A DNA stretch of 64,000 nucleotides, from positions 1 through 64,000 of the forward strand of contig CAAFWU010000007.1 of NCBI GenBank assembly GCA_900766825.1, read 5' to 3'. Below, in pieces: positions 1 to 8,423 of this stretch; within the stretch, counting starts at the first letter, position 1; every line of letters starts with the position of its first letter. The notes below the pieces were generated by a model. That model did no database searches. It was given only the letters and a program-made list of their open reading frames with translations, and was not told the origin of the DNA. Made by a program: the position numbers and the translations under genes. Origin of the DNA: Bacteroidales bacterium (GTDB taxonomy: Bacteria; Bacteroidota; Bacteroidia; Bacteroidales; Marinilabiliaceae).

Positions 1-3
1 ACT

Positions 4-966
4 ATGGATCCGAAATACGTACGTTTCGATTGGGCAATGAAACGACTGCTCAGAGACAAAGCCAACTATGCTGTTTTAGAAGGACTGATAACTGTTTTGC
101 TGGGACGGAAGTACACCATAAGCAAAATTTTGGAGAGTGAGGGAAACCAAGAGAATGAAAACGATAAGTTCAACCGTGTGGATCTTTTAGCGGAGAGCGA
201 AAATGGAGAACTTATAATCGTAGAGATTCAGAACACACGAGAGTTGACTTATTTCCATCGCATTCTGTATGGCACATCGAAAGCCATAACTGAGTACATA
301 AGCTTAGGCGATGATTATGACAAAGTGCGTAAAGTATACTCAATCAACATAGTATACTTCGACATGGGGCAGGGCAAAGATTATGTATACCACGGTAAAA
401 CAGTCTTCAGAGGGCTGCATGACAGTAATGACATACTAAAACTCACCCAAAATCAGACACAGACTTTCTTTGGAGCAAAGAGAGTGAAAGAGGTTGGTTG
501 CGAAGAAGCTGGTGCAATTTTTCCAGAGTATTACATTCTGAGAGTCAACGATTTCAATTCGGTTGCCAAGACTCCCATTGAGGAGTGGATGCATTTCTTG
601 AAGAGTGGAGACATTGCACAAGATACACAGACACCAGGATTAAAGGAGGCACTGGAGAAACTAAAGTACGACAGCCTTTCTGCCGAAGAAAAAGCAGCGT
701 ATAGGCGTACGGTGGAGAATAGCGTGTTTCAGAAAAGTGTTATACAGACAAGTTTTAACGAGGGGAAAGTTGAAGGAATTAAAGAAGGTAGAATTGAAGG
801 TAGAGTTGAAGGTAGAATTGAAGGTAGAATAAAAGGCAGAGATGAGGGTAGAGAAGAAATGCAAAAACAGATCATCAAAACTATGATTGGTAATGGCTTT
901 GATGACGAAACAATTGCAAAAATAACATCAGCTTCGGTCGAAGAGGTAAGGCAACTAAGGGAATAA
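4..966 (+). CDS. Rpn family PD-(D/E)XK nuclease / putative transposase (copy 1)
   Basis: The protein has 320 residues. Its N-terminal half carries the pattern of the Rpn (recombination-promoting nuclease) PD-(D/E)XK family: Asp60 in 'NRVDLLAE' and Glu74-x-Gln76 in 'IIVEIQN', which would bind the catalytic metal. The C-terminal third is a highly charged run of E-G-R repeats encoded by a 12-bp tandem repeat, followed by a short helical segment (about residues 290-320) that occurs in many family members. Database names call these proteins transposases. E. coli Rpn proteins are DNA endonucleases that stimulate RecA-independent recombination, and I see no terminal inverted repeats here. A close paralogue lies at 19180-20175. 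The start codon is three bases from the window edge, so the promoter cannot be assessed. Base composition is more AT-rich than in rdgB next door. Confidence 0.85.
   Translation: MDPKYVRFDWAMKRLLRDKANYAVLEGLITVLLGRKYTISKILESEGNQENENDKFNRVDLLAESENGELIIVEIQNTRELTYFHRILYGTSKAITEYISLGDDYDKVRKVYSINIVYFDMGQGKDYVYHGKTVFRGLHDSNDILKLTQNQTQTFFGAKRVKEVGCEEAGAIFPEYYILRVNDFNSVAKTPIEEWMHFLKSGDIAQDTQTPGLKEALEKLKYDSLSAEEKAAYRRTVENSVFQKSVIQTSFNEGKVEGIKEGRIEGRVEGRIEGRIKGRDEGREEMQKQIIKTMIGNGFDDETIAKITSASVEEVRQLRE
772..855 (+). repeat. 12-bp tandem repeat inside Rpn nuclease copy 1
   Basis: There are seven consecutive 12-base units close to gaaggtagaatt, in frame and encoding x-E-G-R/K quartets. The central four units (784-831) are nearly identical, and the flanking units have drifted. 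The unit length is a multiple of three, so slippage would change the length of the charged linker without breaking the frame. Confidence 0.85.
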
Positions 967-970
967 AAGT

Positions 971-1004
971 ATTGTGAAACAATGCTGAAAAGTTACGATA
1001 TTTG
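971..1004 (+). promoter_or_regulatory. weak candidate promoter of rdgB
   Basis: GATATTTG at 997-1004 matches the Bacteroidetes -7 box TAnnTTTG except at the first base. ATTG at 971-974 lies in the -33 region but with a 22-base gap. A small hairpin (1009-1014 with 1022-1027) follows in the leader. It is supported by position only: it lies between the end of the Rpn gene and the rdgB start at 1040. Confidence 0.3.
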
Positions 1005-1039
1005 CATGATGGGTTTTAACCACCCATAGCCCTATTGAA

Positions 1040-1621
1040 ATGAAAGAACTTCTCATTGCCACGCACAATATGCACAAGGCAGCCGAGATGCAGCAGATGC
1101 TATCGGACCAATATACAATTAAGACCCTAACCGACGAGGGTATAACAACCGAGATTCCCGAGACTGCCGACACACTAGAAGGCAACGCTTTGCTCAAAGC
1201 CCGATTTCTGCACAACCTAACAGGCAAGCCCTGTATGGCGGATGACACTGGTCTGGAAGTAGAATATTTGGGAGGAGCCCCAGGTGTTCACACCGCACGC
1301 TACGCAGGTCCCGAGTGCGACCCTCAGCGCAATATGGACAAACTCCTCAGTGCTCTGCAAAACACCACTAACCGCAAGGCACGTTTTGTGACTGTCATAG
1401 CCTATGTTGATGCCAACGGTGCCGAACATATCTTCCTTGGCATATGCCCAGGCTCCATTGCCACCCATCGTCAGGGCGAAGAAGGTTTTGGCTACGACCC
1501 CATCTTTCAGCCCGATGGTTTCAAAGGTCTCACCTTTGCCCAGATGGACATGAAGGCCAAAAACGAGATTAGCCATCGCGGACGTGCCGTGCGCCTCTTT
1601 GCCGACTTCCTCAACAAATAA
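1040..1621 (+). CDS. rdgB: RdgB/HAM1 family XTP/dITP diphosphatase
   Basis: A 193-residue protein of normal family length. It removes non-canonical purine nucleotides (ITP, XTP, dITP) from the cytosolic pool by hydrolysis to the monophosphate and pyrophosphate, protecting DNA from base-analogue incorporation. Family signatures are all present: 'THNMHK' at residues 8-13 (nucleotide contact), 'ADDTGLEV' at 67-74 with the acidic pair Asp68-Asp69, 'TARYAG' at 85-90, 'GFGYDPIF' at 149-156 and 'SHRGRA' at 178-183. It is the first gene of a likely + strand transcription unit with porZ and comEC: the gap to porZ is 7 bases and that to comEC is 42 bases. Linkage of this housekeeping enzyme to T9SS and competence genes looks like a shared operon and not a shared pathway. 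Confidence 0.96.
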   Translation: MKELLIATHNMHKAAEMQQMLSDQYTIKTLTDEGITTEIPETADTLEGNALLKARFLHNLTGKPCMADDTGLEVEYLGGAPGVHTARYAGPECDPQRNMDKLLSALQNTTNRKARFVTVIAYVDANGAEHIFLGICPGSIATHRQGEEGFGYDPIFQPDGFKGLTFAQMDMKAKNEISHRGRAVRLFADFLNK

Positions 1622-1628
1622 GACGCCC

Positions 1629-4070
1629 ATGACATTGAAATCCACCAACATAATATGGGGATGGGTCCGAAACCGAATACTGAGCTTTGCGGGAGTCATG
1701 GGATTTTGCCTTATGCTCTTGCCCAACAAGGCTTCGGCACAGTGGACCGACCACGTTTCCTACTATAATTGCACGAAGGCTGCCGCTGTGGGTCAGATTC
1801 CCATGGCTGCATGCGAGTGTGGCATTGTTTACTACGACCCTGTCGATGGCACCATGGGCAAGCTCTCAAAAACCAACCACCTCACCTCGTCCCACGTTAC
1901 GGCCATCGAGGACTTGGGCAACCAATTGGCCATTGGCTACGAGGATGGTAACATAGACTTCTTGGACCCCACGAACTTAACCGTGGTGAACATTCCAGAG
2001 CTTAACTTGAGTTCCATCTACGACAACAAAAGCATCAACACTCTAACCCACAGCGGGTCCGCTCTCTACTGCGCATTCGAGGGTGGTGTGCTGGAAATCA
2101 ACATACCACGACAAGAGATTCGCTCGTCGTGGCGAATTAGCTCCACCAAGGTCAACGTAACAGACGTGGCCGTGAGTGACAACACCATTTGGGCCTCGAC
2201 AGATGACGGCATCTACCACGCCGACCTCAACAGCCTAACCCTCGAGGACCCAGCACAATGGAGCCTAACACCCATAAGCGAGTTCACATCGAACTCCGAC
2301 CACATAATTTTGGGCATCGAAACCATGGCCGATGGGGCGGTGGCTGCCGTTGGTACAAGTGGCGGAGCCGCTTCGCTCTGGTGCCTGACCCTGAGCAATG
2401 GCTCGGTGCAAAGCACGAAGATTAGGGACGTGAGTAACTTCCGCAGCATCAAAAGCTTCACTTCGGGAAACAAAGGCTTGGTTCTGACAACGACTGGCAG
2501 TATAGAGGTGCTGAACACAGACTTCTCGGTGACCTGCACAATAGGCAGTTTCACTTCGTTGGGAGGAACACAACTCACCTCGTCGCCCGCACTACGTCAG
2601 GCTGTCATGATGGACAATGGTCAGTTGTCGGTGGCCGATGGCTCGGTGGGTCTCATGGTGGTGAACACTCAGGGCGTGGGCAACCAATATTGCCCTCAGG
2701 GGCCCAACGTAAACAACCTCACAGACATAGAGGGCGTGGGCAATGCCATGTACTTCACAGGCGAGGGACGCGACAAATATAAAAGACTCTATAAGAAACC
2801 AGCCTTTAACGTCTACAGAGACAACAGTTGGAAAACCGTATGGGGACCATCGAATTGCTGGGACCCCGTCTACGTGGTGGCCAACAAACAGCAGCCTACA
2901 GAAATTTACATATCCACTTTTGCCACAGGCGTTTTCAAAATTGAGAATGACGAGTGGGGCACTAACTACACACGCGGAAACTCATCCATAGGCGACATAT
3001 TCGACGGAGCCCTTGGCGACTTTGTGCGCACCGACGTCATGTGCTTCGACAAGAGCAACAATTTCTTTGTGGCCTCGCCCGTGCAGGAGAAGGGTATGCA
3101 CATCATGACACCCGAAGGCGAGTGGTACTCACTGGGCTATGCTACCTTCAACAACAATAACCGCTACACCGACTGGCACGCCGACCTTATTGCCACATCG
3201 GCCAACAACCTATGGATGGTGGGCGAGTATGGATACTTGACCATATTCAACATCAACGGAACGCCTGAGACTCAGGACGATGACCAATATTATTGCATGG
3301 ACCCCTACTACTCCGAGGTTCAGTGTCGCGGCAAAATTGAACTTATAGACTACGGCTCAGACGAGGTGGTGGGTACCAATGCTACAGCTGTTGTCGAGGA
3401 TCGCGATGGACTCATCTGGCTGGGCACCGATGCTGGTCTGCTCACTTGCGCCAACGACAAGAAAATATTCACCGATGGCGGACCAGTCTTCAACCGAGTG
3501 AAAGTGCCACGCAACGATGGCACAAACTTGGCCGACTATCTGCTGGACGGTGTGGAGATAACCCAAATTGTGGTGGACGGAGCCAACCGCAAATGGATTG
3601 GCACCATGTCCGACGGCGTATACCTTGTGAGTGCCGACGGCTACGAGACCCTCCACCACTTCACCACAAGCAACAGCCCTCTACTCTCAAACGAAATCAA
3701 GAAAATAGGCATCCGCCCCTCGGATGGCGAGGTCTTCATCCTCTCCACCTATGGTCTGCAATCCTATAGCTCGGACGCCAGCGAACCCGTCACTAAACTG
3801 GACGACAACATTGTTGTCTATCCCAACCCCATCAGCATCGACCACGGTCCAGGCTACGTGACCATCAACGGTCTCGAGTTCGACAGCCGAGTCTTTATAA
3901 CCGACGTGGCGGGCAACCGTGTTTTCAAAGGCACATCAAATGGTGGCACAGCCCGATGGGACCTCTACATCAACGGAGGCGGGCGTGTGACCCCAGGTGT
4001 CTACATTGTCTGGGCATCCAGCTCAGACGGCAAGAACAAAGCTGTGGGCAAAATCTTGGTTACAGACTAA
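1629..4070 (+). CDS. porZ: PorZ-like type IX secretion system protein (two-propeller, C-terminal sorting-like domain)
   Basis: An 813-residue secreted protein. I take the ATG at 1629 as the start because it directly precedes a signal peptide ending in 'LLPNKASAQW'. An upstream in-frame ATG at 1584 would overlap rdgB and bury that peptide. The mature protein begins 'QWTDHVSYYNCTKAA', as expected for PorZ, followed by many short WD-like/two-component-regulator-propeller repeats (for example 'LIWLGTDAGLL', 'RKWIGTMSDGVYLV'). The last 85 or so residues form a type A T9SS sorting-like domain with 'VVYPNPIS' and 'GVYIVWASS'. In Porphyromonas gingivalis, PorZ is part of the outer-surface attachment complex that delivers A-LPS to cargo proteins. 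Assignment rests on architecture and the characteristic mature N-terminus. The other T9SS genes are outside the window, which is normal for this scattered system. Confidence 0.8.
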   Translation: MTLKSTNIIWGWVRNRILSFAGVMGFCLMLLPNKASAQWTDHVSYYNCTKAAAVGQIPMAACECGIVYYDPVDGTMGKLSKTNHLTSSHVTAIEDLGNQLAIGYEDGNIDFLDPTNLTVVNIPELNLSSIYDNKSINTLTHSGSALYCAFEGGVLEINIPRQEIRSSWRISSTKVNVTDVAVSDNTIWASTDDGIYHADLNSLTLEDPAQWSLTPISEFTSNSDHIILGIETMADGAVAAVGTSGGAASLWCLTLSNGSVQSTKIRDVSNFRSIKSFTSGNKGLVLTTTGSIEVLNTDFSVTCTIGSFTSLGGTQLTSSPALRQAVMMDNGQLSVADGSVGLMVVNTQGVGNQYCPQGPNVNNLTDIEGVGNAMYFTGEGRDKYKRLYKKPAFNVYRDNSWKTVWGPSNCWDPVYVVANKQQPTEIYISTFATGVFKIENDEWGTNYTRGNSSIGDIFDGALGDFVRTDVMCFDKSNNFFVASPVQEKGMHIMTPEGEWYSLGYATFNNNNRYTDWHADLIATSANNLWMVGEYGYLTIFNINGTPETQDDDQYYCMDPYYSEVQCRGKIELIDYGSDEVVGTNATAVVEDRDGLIWLGTDAGLLTCANDKKIFTDGGPVFNRVKVPRNDGTNLADYLLDGVEITQIVVDGANRKWIGTMSDGVYLVSADGYETLHHFTTSNSPLLSNEIKKIGIRPSDGEVFILSTYGLQSYSSDASEPVTKLDDNIVVYPNPISIDHGPGYVTINGLEFDSRVFITDVAGNRVFKGTSNGGTARWDLYINGGGRVTPGVYIVWASSSDGKNKAVGKILVTD

Positions 4071-4112
4071 GAGCCAATGGTGCAGAACACAACGTAAACA
4101 AGGCTCACACTC

Positions 4113-6305
4113 ATGGCAAGGCAGGCTCCCATAGCCATCTCGGGATCCGACACTACAATCAGGGGAACAATGGTGCATGCAATCAATGCTGTGCCGTTGT
4201 TCCCTTGTGCCGTTTTTGCCATTCTGGGTGCCTATTTGGGGCTAACTTTCTCTAACATAGCAAATATTGTGTGGCTATGCCTTCTGACCATTGGTGCCAT
4301 ACTTACTGCAACAGGAGCATGGAGCCGAACATTGCATCGGAGGGAAAGTCTTGCAGCCAACATATTGGTCATTGGGGGCGTGACCCTAACGTCATTGGGC
4401 TTGGCGGGATATCGAGCCTCACTGTCGCCCCAGCTTTTTGCCGAGCCCGACCAATATGTTCAGATGAATGGCATCATCACAAAAATACAAAGGGTTGACA
4501 GTGCCAAAATAACAGCCGTTTTTCAGATAGACACCCTTTGGCTAAGCCCCAATGTCAACGCCGAGCACTCTGCCCCCCTACCCTACCCTACCTCGAGCGA
4601 AAAACACTCAACCCTTGGTCACAAAGGCATAGTCACATTCCGCCTCGGTGCACAAAATGACAAGAGAGCCAAGAGATCAAATTCGACCCGTGCCAGCTAT
4701 GTAAGTCAGCTTCGTTCTGGCACCCGCATCAGCCTTTTTGCCCACACTGCCGAGCCTTTCTGCGACCCATTTTCTGACTTCGATTACCAAGCCTACCTTC
4801 AATCCCAAGGGCTTAGTTTCTTGGCCTATGCCGACTCCTTTGCGGTTAAGGGTCGTGAGGTCAGCCTCAGCTCAATCATTGGGAATGTGAACCAATGGTT
4901 TGCCCTTCAGCTAAAAGAGGCAGGGCTGAGGGCGGAGAACATCGCCTTTCTGCAAGCCCTTGTTTTGGCCGACCGCAGCGAGATGAGTTCGGAACTAAGA
5001 CGCCAGTTTGCAGTATGCGGCACAGCCCATGTGTTGGCAGTAAGCGGCATGCACGTGGGACTATTGGCCTGTATAATGATGTGGTTGCTTACTCCTATGG
5101 TGGGCAAGCGATGGGCTGCAGGAGTGGCACTAATTGTTGTTTGGGTCTATGTGGTACTGGTGGGCATGGCTCCGCCTGTGGTGCGAGCCGCAGTCATGTT
5201 CTCCTTTGTACAACTGGCCCACTTTACGGGCTACCGAATATCGGGATTTCATGGGCTCACAGTTGCCATCTGTCTCATTGTATTTGCAGACCCCTTGTCG
5301 GTGCTTAGCGTTGGCTTTTGGCTCAGTTTTGCAGCAGTAGCTGGTCTTATGTCTGCCTCGGCATTGGGGTTCACTATGCAGAAGGGTGGGAAAGAGGGGA
5401 AAAAATGGTGGGCAAAACTTGGGTTTTACTTTCTTAGTTTGCTCTGGGCAAGTTTTGTGGCTCAGGCGGCCACGGCTCCTATCATCCTCTACTCGTTCCA
5501 CAGTTTCCCAACATACTTTTGGCTGAACAATTTGGTGGTGGGTCCACTCATCACAGCTGTTTTTGCAGGGGCATTGCTCTGCTCACTTTTGGGAGGATTG
5601 CCTTTTGTGGGGTCTATGGTAGGCTGGGCAGAAAATAGCCTATTAGATTTGCTAACAAACTACTGCTCTTGGGCATCGGGTTTGCCAATGGCTTCGGTGG
5701 ATTGCGGAGGATTTGGCATGGGGGCTATGGTGGGCTCGGCACTTGTTGTTGTTGCACTCTGCTACGCCATGCGGGGGATGAGGCTATCGCAACCCATGGT
5801 TTGCTACGCATTGGCGGGTCTATTAATTGTGGCGGCTGATGGGTTAAGCAATCTTTGGCGAAACGGTCTGATTGTCTATGTTGCAAGAGGTGAGACCTCG
5901 GTGACTATATACGAACAGGGGCATATGATTCATTTTCAACCAACTCTCTGCACCGATGCCACAACAAGAGCAATGGAGCACATAACAAGGGAGGCAAGGT
6001 GCACGGCGTGTGAGATTATGCCACTGGAACGGTACATAACTTTTAGGGCTGGAGAAAGGACTGTTTGCGTGGTATCGGACACATCGGCAATGGCTATTGA
6101 GGCTGGTCGTGGTGCTGATATTGTAATTGTTAATGCAGATATTATGCCCGAGGAATTTAGTTTCGTAGATAAAGGAGCGAAAACGGCAGACGCCCCTACC
6201 CCACTCTATGTTATAACGCCAAGGTGTTCAGTGGCTGGGGCATGGCGAGTGCGACAGAAAAACTGCAGGGTTTTGGAATGGAACGATGTATGGGAAATGG
6301 AGTGA
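4113..6305 (+). CDS. comEC: ComEC/Rec2-family DNA-uptake channel protein
   Basis: A polytopic inner-membrane protein of 730 residues. In competent bacteria ComEC forms the channel through which single-stranded DNA enters the cytoplasm. The diagnostic 'AVSGMHVGLL' motif is at residues 309-318, preceded by a soluble DUF4131-like region and followed by a run of hydrophobic helices to about residue 590. The remaining 130 or so residues could be a shortened remnant of the metallo-beta-lactamase-like domain found in long ComEC forms; I see no HxHxDH motif. The start is uncertain: ATG 4170 ('MVHAINAVPLF') leads straight into the first membrane helix and would be equally good. It is the third gene of the rdgB-porZ-comEC unit, closed by a hairpin at 6380-6421. 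Natural transformation is not established for most Bacteroidales, so the role may be vestigial or conditional. Confidence 0.88.
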   Translation: MARQAPIAISGSDTTIRGTMVHAINAVPLFPCAVFAILGAYLGLTFSNIANIVWLCLLTIGAILTATGAWSRTLHRRESLAANILVIGGVTLTSLGLAGYRASLSPQLFAEPDQYVQMNGIITKIQRVDSAKITAVFQIDTLWLSPNVNAEHSAPLPYPTSSEKHSTLGHKGIVTFRLGAQNDKRAKRSNSTRASYVSQLRSGTRISLFAHTAEPFCDPFSDFDYQAYLQSQGLSFLAYADSFAVKGREVSLSSIIGNVNQWFALQLKEAGLRAENIAFLQALVLADRSEMSSELRRQFAVCGTAHVLAVSGMHVGLLACIMMWLLTPMVGKRWAAGVALIVVWVYVVLVGMAPPVVRAAVMFSFVQLAHFTGYRISGFHGLTVAICLIVFADPLSVLSVGFWLSFAAVAGLMSASALGFTMQKGGKEGKKWWAKLGFYFLSLLWASFVAQAATAPIILYSFHSFPTYFWLNNLVVGPLITAVFAGALLCSLLGGLPFVGSMVGWAENSLLDLLTNYCSWASGLPMASVDCGGFGMGAMVGSALVVVALCYAMRGMRLSQPMVCYALAGLLIVAADGLSNLWRNGLIVYVARGETSVTIYEQGHMIHFQPTLCTDATTRAMEHITREARCTACEIMPLERYITFRAGERTVCVVSDTSAMAIEAGRGADIVIVNADIMPEEFSFVDKGAKTADAPTPLYVITPRCSVAGAWRVRQKNCRVLEWNDVWEME

Positions 6306-6379
6306 AGGCTCCCTTAAATTCATTCATTTCAATTGCTCAATACCGACAAACTATTAATGGCATAATATAAGCAAAAAAA

Positions 6380-6421
6380 AGAGTCCTAATCATCGCATCA
6401 TTAGCGAAAGATTAGGACTCT
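6380..6421 (-). terminator. intrinsic terminator of the lipoprotein/secreted-protein operon
   Basis: A perfect 12-bp stem (6380-6391 with 6410-6421) encloses an 18-base loop. Read on the - strand it is followed by a run of T (complement of the A-run at 6373-6380), the form expected for an intrinsic terminator of the - strand genes. It also lies 75 bases past comEC, so it may block + strand readthrough as well. Confidence 0.85.
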
Positions 6422-6455
6422 AAAATCTTTAAATTATTGGCAAAATGACTTCGCC

Positions 6456-6896
6456 TTAAGGCATCTCGGCCTCGGTGTATTGCTTAACAAGCGAGAGCAC
6501 AGCGCGTGCGCATGCCTGACCACCTCCAGCACAGAAAACGTGCAGTTTGTAAGCACCTGTCTTGCTGCAGATAAACTGGAAAGCAGGGAATGTCTTGCCG
6601 TTAGCCTGATTGGCTCCAATGAGTTTGTCGCCGTCGTAGATCTGGATAATCACGTCCTCGGCATTGGAGGAACCATTGGCAATGTTAATCTGATAGTGGG
6701 TGCGGCTGTTGAGCACAACAGAGAATTTAGTACCCTCTGCACTTGCACCAGCGGGCAGATTTACCTCAAAGTCTTTGATGTACTGATAGCTACCCATGGC
6801 ACCCAGAGCTGTTTTCATCAGTTCGTCGCCGCACTGGGCATTAGCCTGCATTAGGGCACAAATCATCATGGTCAAAAGAACCAAAAGCTTTTTCAT
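6456..6896 (-). CDS. small secreted protein, copy B
   Basis: A 146-residue protein with a clear signal peptide (hydrophobic core then 'LMQANAQCGDEL', cleavage likely after 'ANA'). The mature part is about 125 residues with four conserved cysteines (near the mature N-terminus, in 'FICSKTG', in 'VFCAGGG' and at 'ACARAV') that could form two disulfides in the periplasm or outside the cell. The alternating pattern around 'VVLNSRTHYQINIANG' and 'IIQIYDGDKLIG' suggests a small beta-sandwich. I do not recognise the family. It is the downstream partner of lipoprotein copy B (37-base gap) and a near-identical paralogue of 7936-8388. The two mature sequences differ mainly by conservative changes, so both copies appear to be under selection. 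Confidence 0.85.
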   Translation of the reverse strand: MKKLLVLLTMMICALMQANAQCGDELMKTALGAMGSYQYIKDFEVNLPAGASAEGTKFSVVLNSRTHYQINIANGSSNAEDVIIQIYDGDKLIGANQANGKTFPAFQFICSKTGAYKLHVFCAGGGQACARAVLSLVKQYTEAEMP

Positions 6897-6933
6897 CTTA
6901 ATGCTTCAGTCTTTGTAAAAAACCTACGACCAA

Positions 6934-7839
6934 TTACTTAACCAAGAAATCGCGTATCTCGTCAATCTTAGATGTTATGGCCGAAACAGTCTCGGGCTTG
7001 ATGTCTACGTGGGTAATCTCGTTCTGCTCAATGACCAACATACCGTCAACTTCCTTGGTTATGGGTTCGCCCATCTCCATAGTAATCTTCACGTTGTCGT
7101 AGATGCGTTTGAGTTCGGTTACCTTGTTAGAGAGGGTCTTGAAGTCGTAGTCGGTGTTGCTGTAGGCATTGATTACGATCTCCAGAATGTCCACAATATT
7201 TTTTTGCTCACCCAAACGGTTGATAAGACCCTCATCGTTGGTCTGCTTGATAACTTGGCAGGTGATGTAGATACCCTCTACCCATGTACCCACAACGATG
7301 GCTGTGGAGACATTGGAACGCTTTTGGTCACGCAGATACTTATCAATGTTGTTGAAGCTGGTAACCGAGAGTTGTTTGAGAGAGTCCAAGTTGGTGTTGT
7401 CTTTGGCCATGCGGCTCAGCATCTGGAAGTCGAGGAACTGACCAACGCCCAAACCATCTGCCAAACGCTTGATGGATGAGAGATAGTCAACAACCACCAG
7501 ATTTTTGCCAAAGGTATTGATGTAGCCCAAGTCGGCAGAGTATACACCCAAGTTTACAGCCTTTTTGAAGCTGGTCTCGTAGCTATTCTCTTTACCAGCC
7601 TCGTTGAGGGTGTTCTGCGAGAAAGCCACGCCAGTATTCTTGATCTCGTTGGCCATCTCCACAGGTGACGACACGTTCTGAATCATGTCGCCCACCACCT
7701 CGGCACTTACCACAACAGCGGTGTCGTTATCTTGGTCGCTCAAGTCTTGGAGCTCGTTATTGTTCTGTGAACCAGAGCATGCCACCAGGCCCAACATAGC
7801 GGCCGTTGCCAAGCTCATCTGAATAAGTCTATAATTCAT
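6934..7839 (-). CDS. lipoprotein of unknown function, copy B
   Basis: A 301-residue lipoprotein counted from ATG 7839. The frame is open further upstream, but this ATG precedes a standard lipoprotein signal with lipobox 'LGLVACSGSQ'. The Ser/Gly/Asn-rich linker after the cysteine fits export to the outer membrane in Bacteroidetes. The mature part is predicted to be mainly alpha-helical ('VGDMIQNVSSPVEMANEIK' and several amphipathic stretches). A conserved 'GVYSADLGYINTF' segment and 'VDGMLVIEQNEITHVDIKPE' near the C-terminus are shared with copy A at 8424-9335. I do not recognise the family. Its position between two secreted-protein genes, downstream of an ABCG exporter and siaBC, suggests an envelope role. 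No substrate can be inferred. Confidence 0.85.
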   Translation of the reverse strand: MNYRLIQMSLATAAMLGLVACSGSQNNNELQDLSDQDNDTAVVVSAEVVGDMIQNVSSPVEMANEIKNTGVAFSQNTLNEAGKENSYETSFKKAVNLGVYSADLGYINTFGKNLVVVDYLSSIKRLADGLGVGQFLDFQMLSRMAKDNTNLDSLKQLSVTSFNNIDKYLRDQKRSNVSTAIVVGTWVEGIYITCQVIKQTNDEGLINRLGEQKNIVDILEIVINAYSNTDYDFKTLSNKVTELKRIYDNVKITMEMGEPITKEVDGMLVIEQNEITHVDIKPETVSAITSKIDEIRDFLVK

Positions 7840-7935
7840 GACTTGTTTTTTTCTATTTGGTGTTAATGCTTTGTAAGTCGGTTGAATAACTTCGCCCGCC
7901 TCCATTATGCTTCACTCCTTTCTGAAACGATTGGG

Positions 7936-8388
7936 TTACTTAGGCATCTCGGCCTCAGAGTACTGCTTAACGAGCGAGAGGACAGCACGAGCGCAGGCGT
8001 CGTTGCCACCATTGCAGTATACGTGGAGTTTGTAGGCACCCGTCTTACTGCAAATGAACTGGAAAGCCTCGAAGGTCTTGCCATTGGCAAAGTTGGTACC
8101 CAAAAGTTTGTCGCCATCGAAAATCTGAACCACAACCTTCTCGGCATTCTTGGCACCGTTGGCAATGTTAATCTGATAGTGGGTACGGCTGTTGAGCACA
8201 ACCGAGAACTTAGTGCCAGTCTTGCTGGTTGCAGCAGGCAGGTTGATATCGAAGTCCTTGATGTACTGGTAGTTTCCCATGGCACCCAACGCCTGTTTCA
8301 TCAGTTCGTCGCCGCACTGGGCGCTTGCCATGGTTGCCATGGACAACATTCCCATGACTGCCAGAAGCGTGAAAAGTATCTTCTTCAT
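7936..8388 (-). CDS. small secreted protein, copy A
   Basis: A 150-residue paralogue of 6456-6896. The signal peptide ends 'MATMASAQCGDEL'. The mature region keeps the same four cysteines, the 'NSRTHYQINIANG' core and the 'VLSLVKQY' C-terminus. It follows lipoprotein copy A after 35 bases, the same order and spacing as in the B pair, so the two-gene unit was duplicated as a block. The family is unknown to me. A periplasmic or surface location follows from the signal peptide. Confidence 0.85.
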   Translation of the reverse strand: MKKILFTLLAVMGMLSMATMASAQCGDELMKQALGAMGNYQYIKDFDINLPAATSKTGTKFSVVLNSRTHYQINIANGAKNAEKVVVQIFDGDKLLGTNFANGKTFEAFQFICSKTGAYKLHVYCNGGNDACARAVLSLVKQYSEAEMPK

Positions 8389-8423
8389 GTCCTATGTGTT
8401 TTTGCTGAGTTTGTGCTGAGTAA

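Noticed and set aside
772..855. CRISPR-like array
   Set aside because: The repeats are 12 bases, contiguous, without spacers and in frame within a coding region.
4..966. Insertion sequence boundaries around the Rpn genes
   Set aside because: I looked for terminal inverted repeats and short direct repeats flanking all three copies and saw none beyond ordinary terminators, so I do not annotate mobile elements despite the common 'transposase' label.
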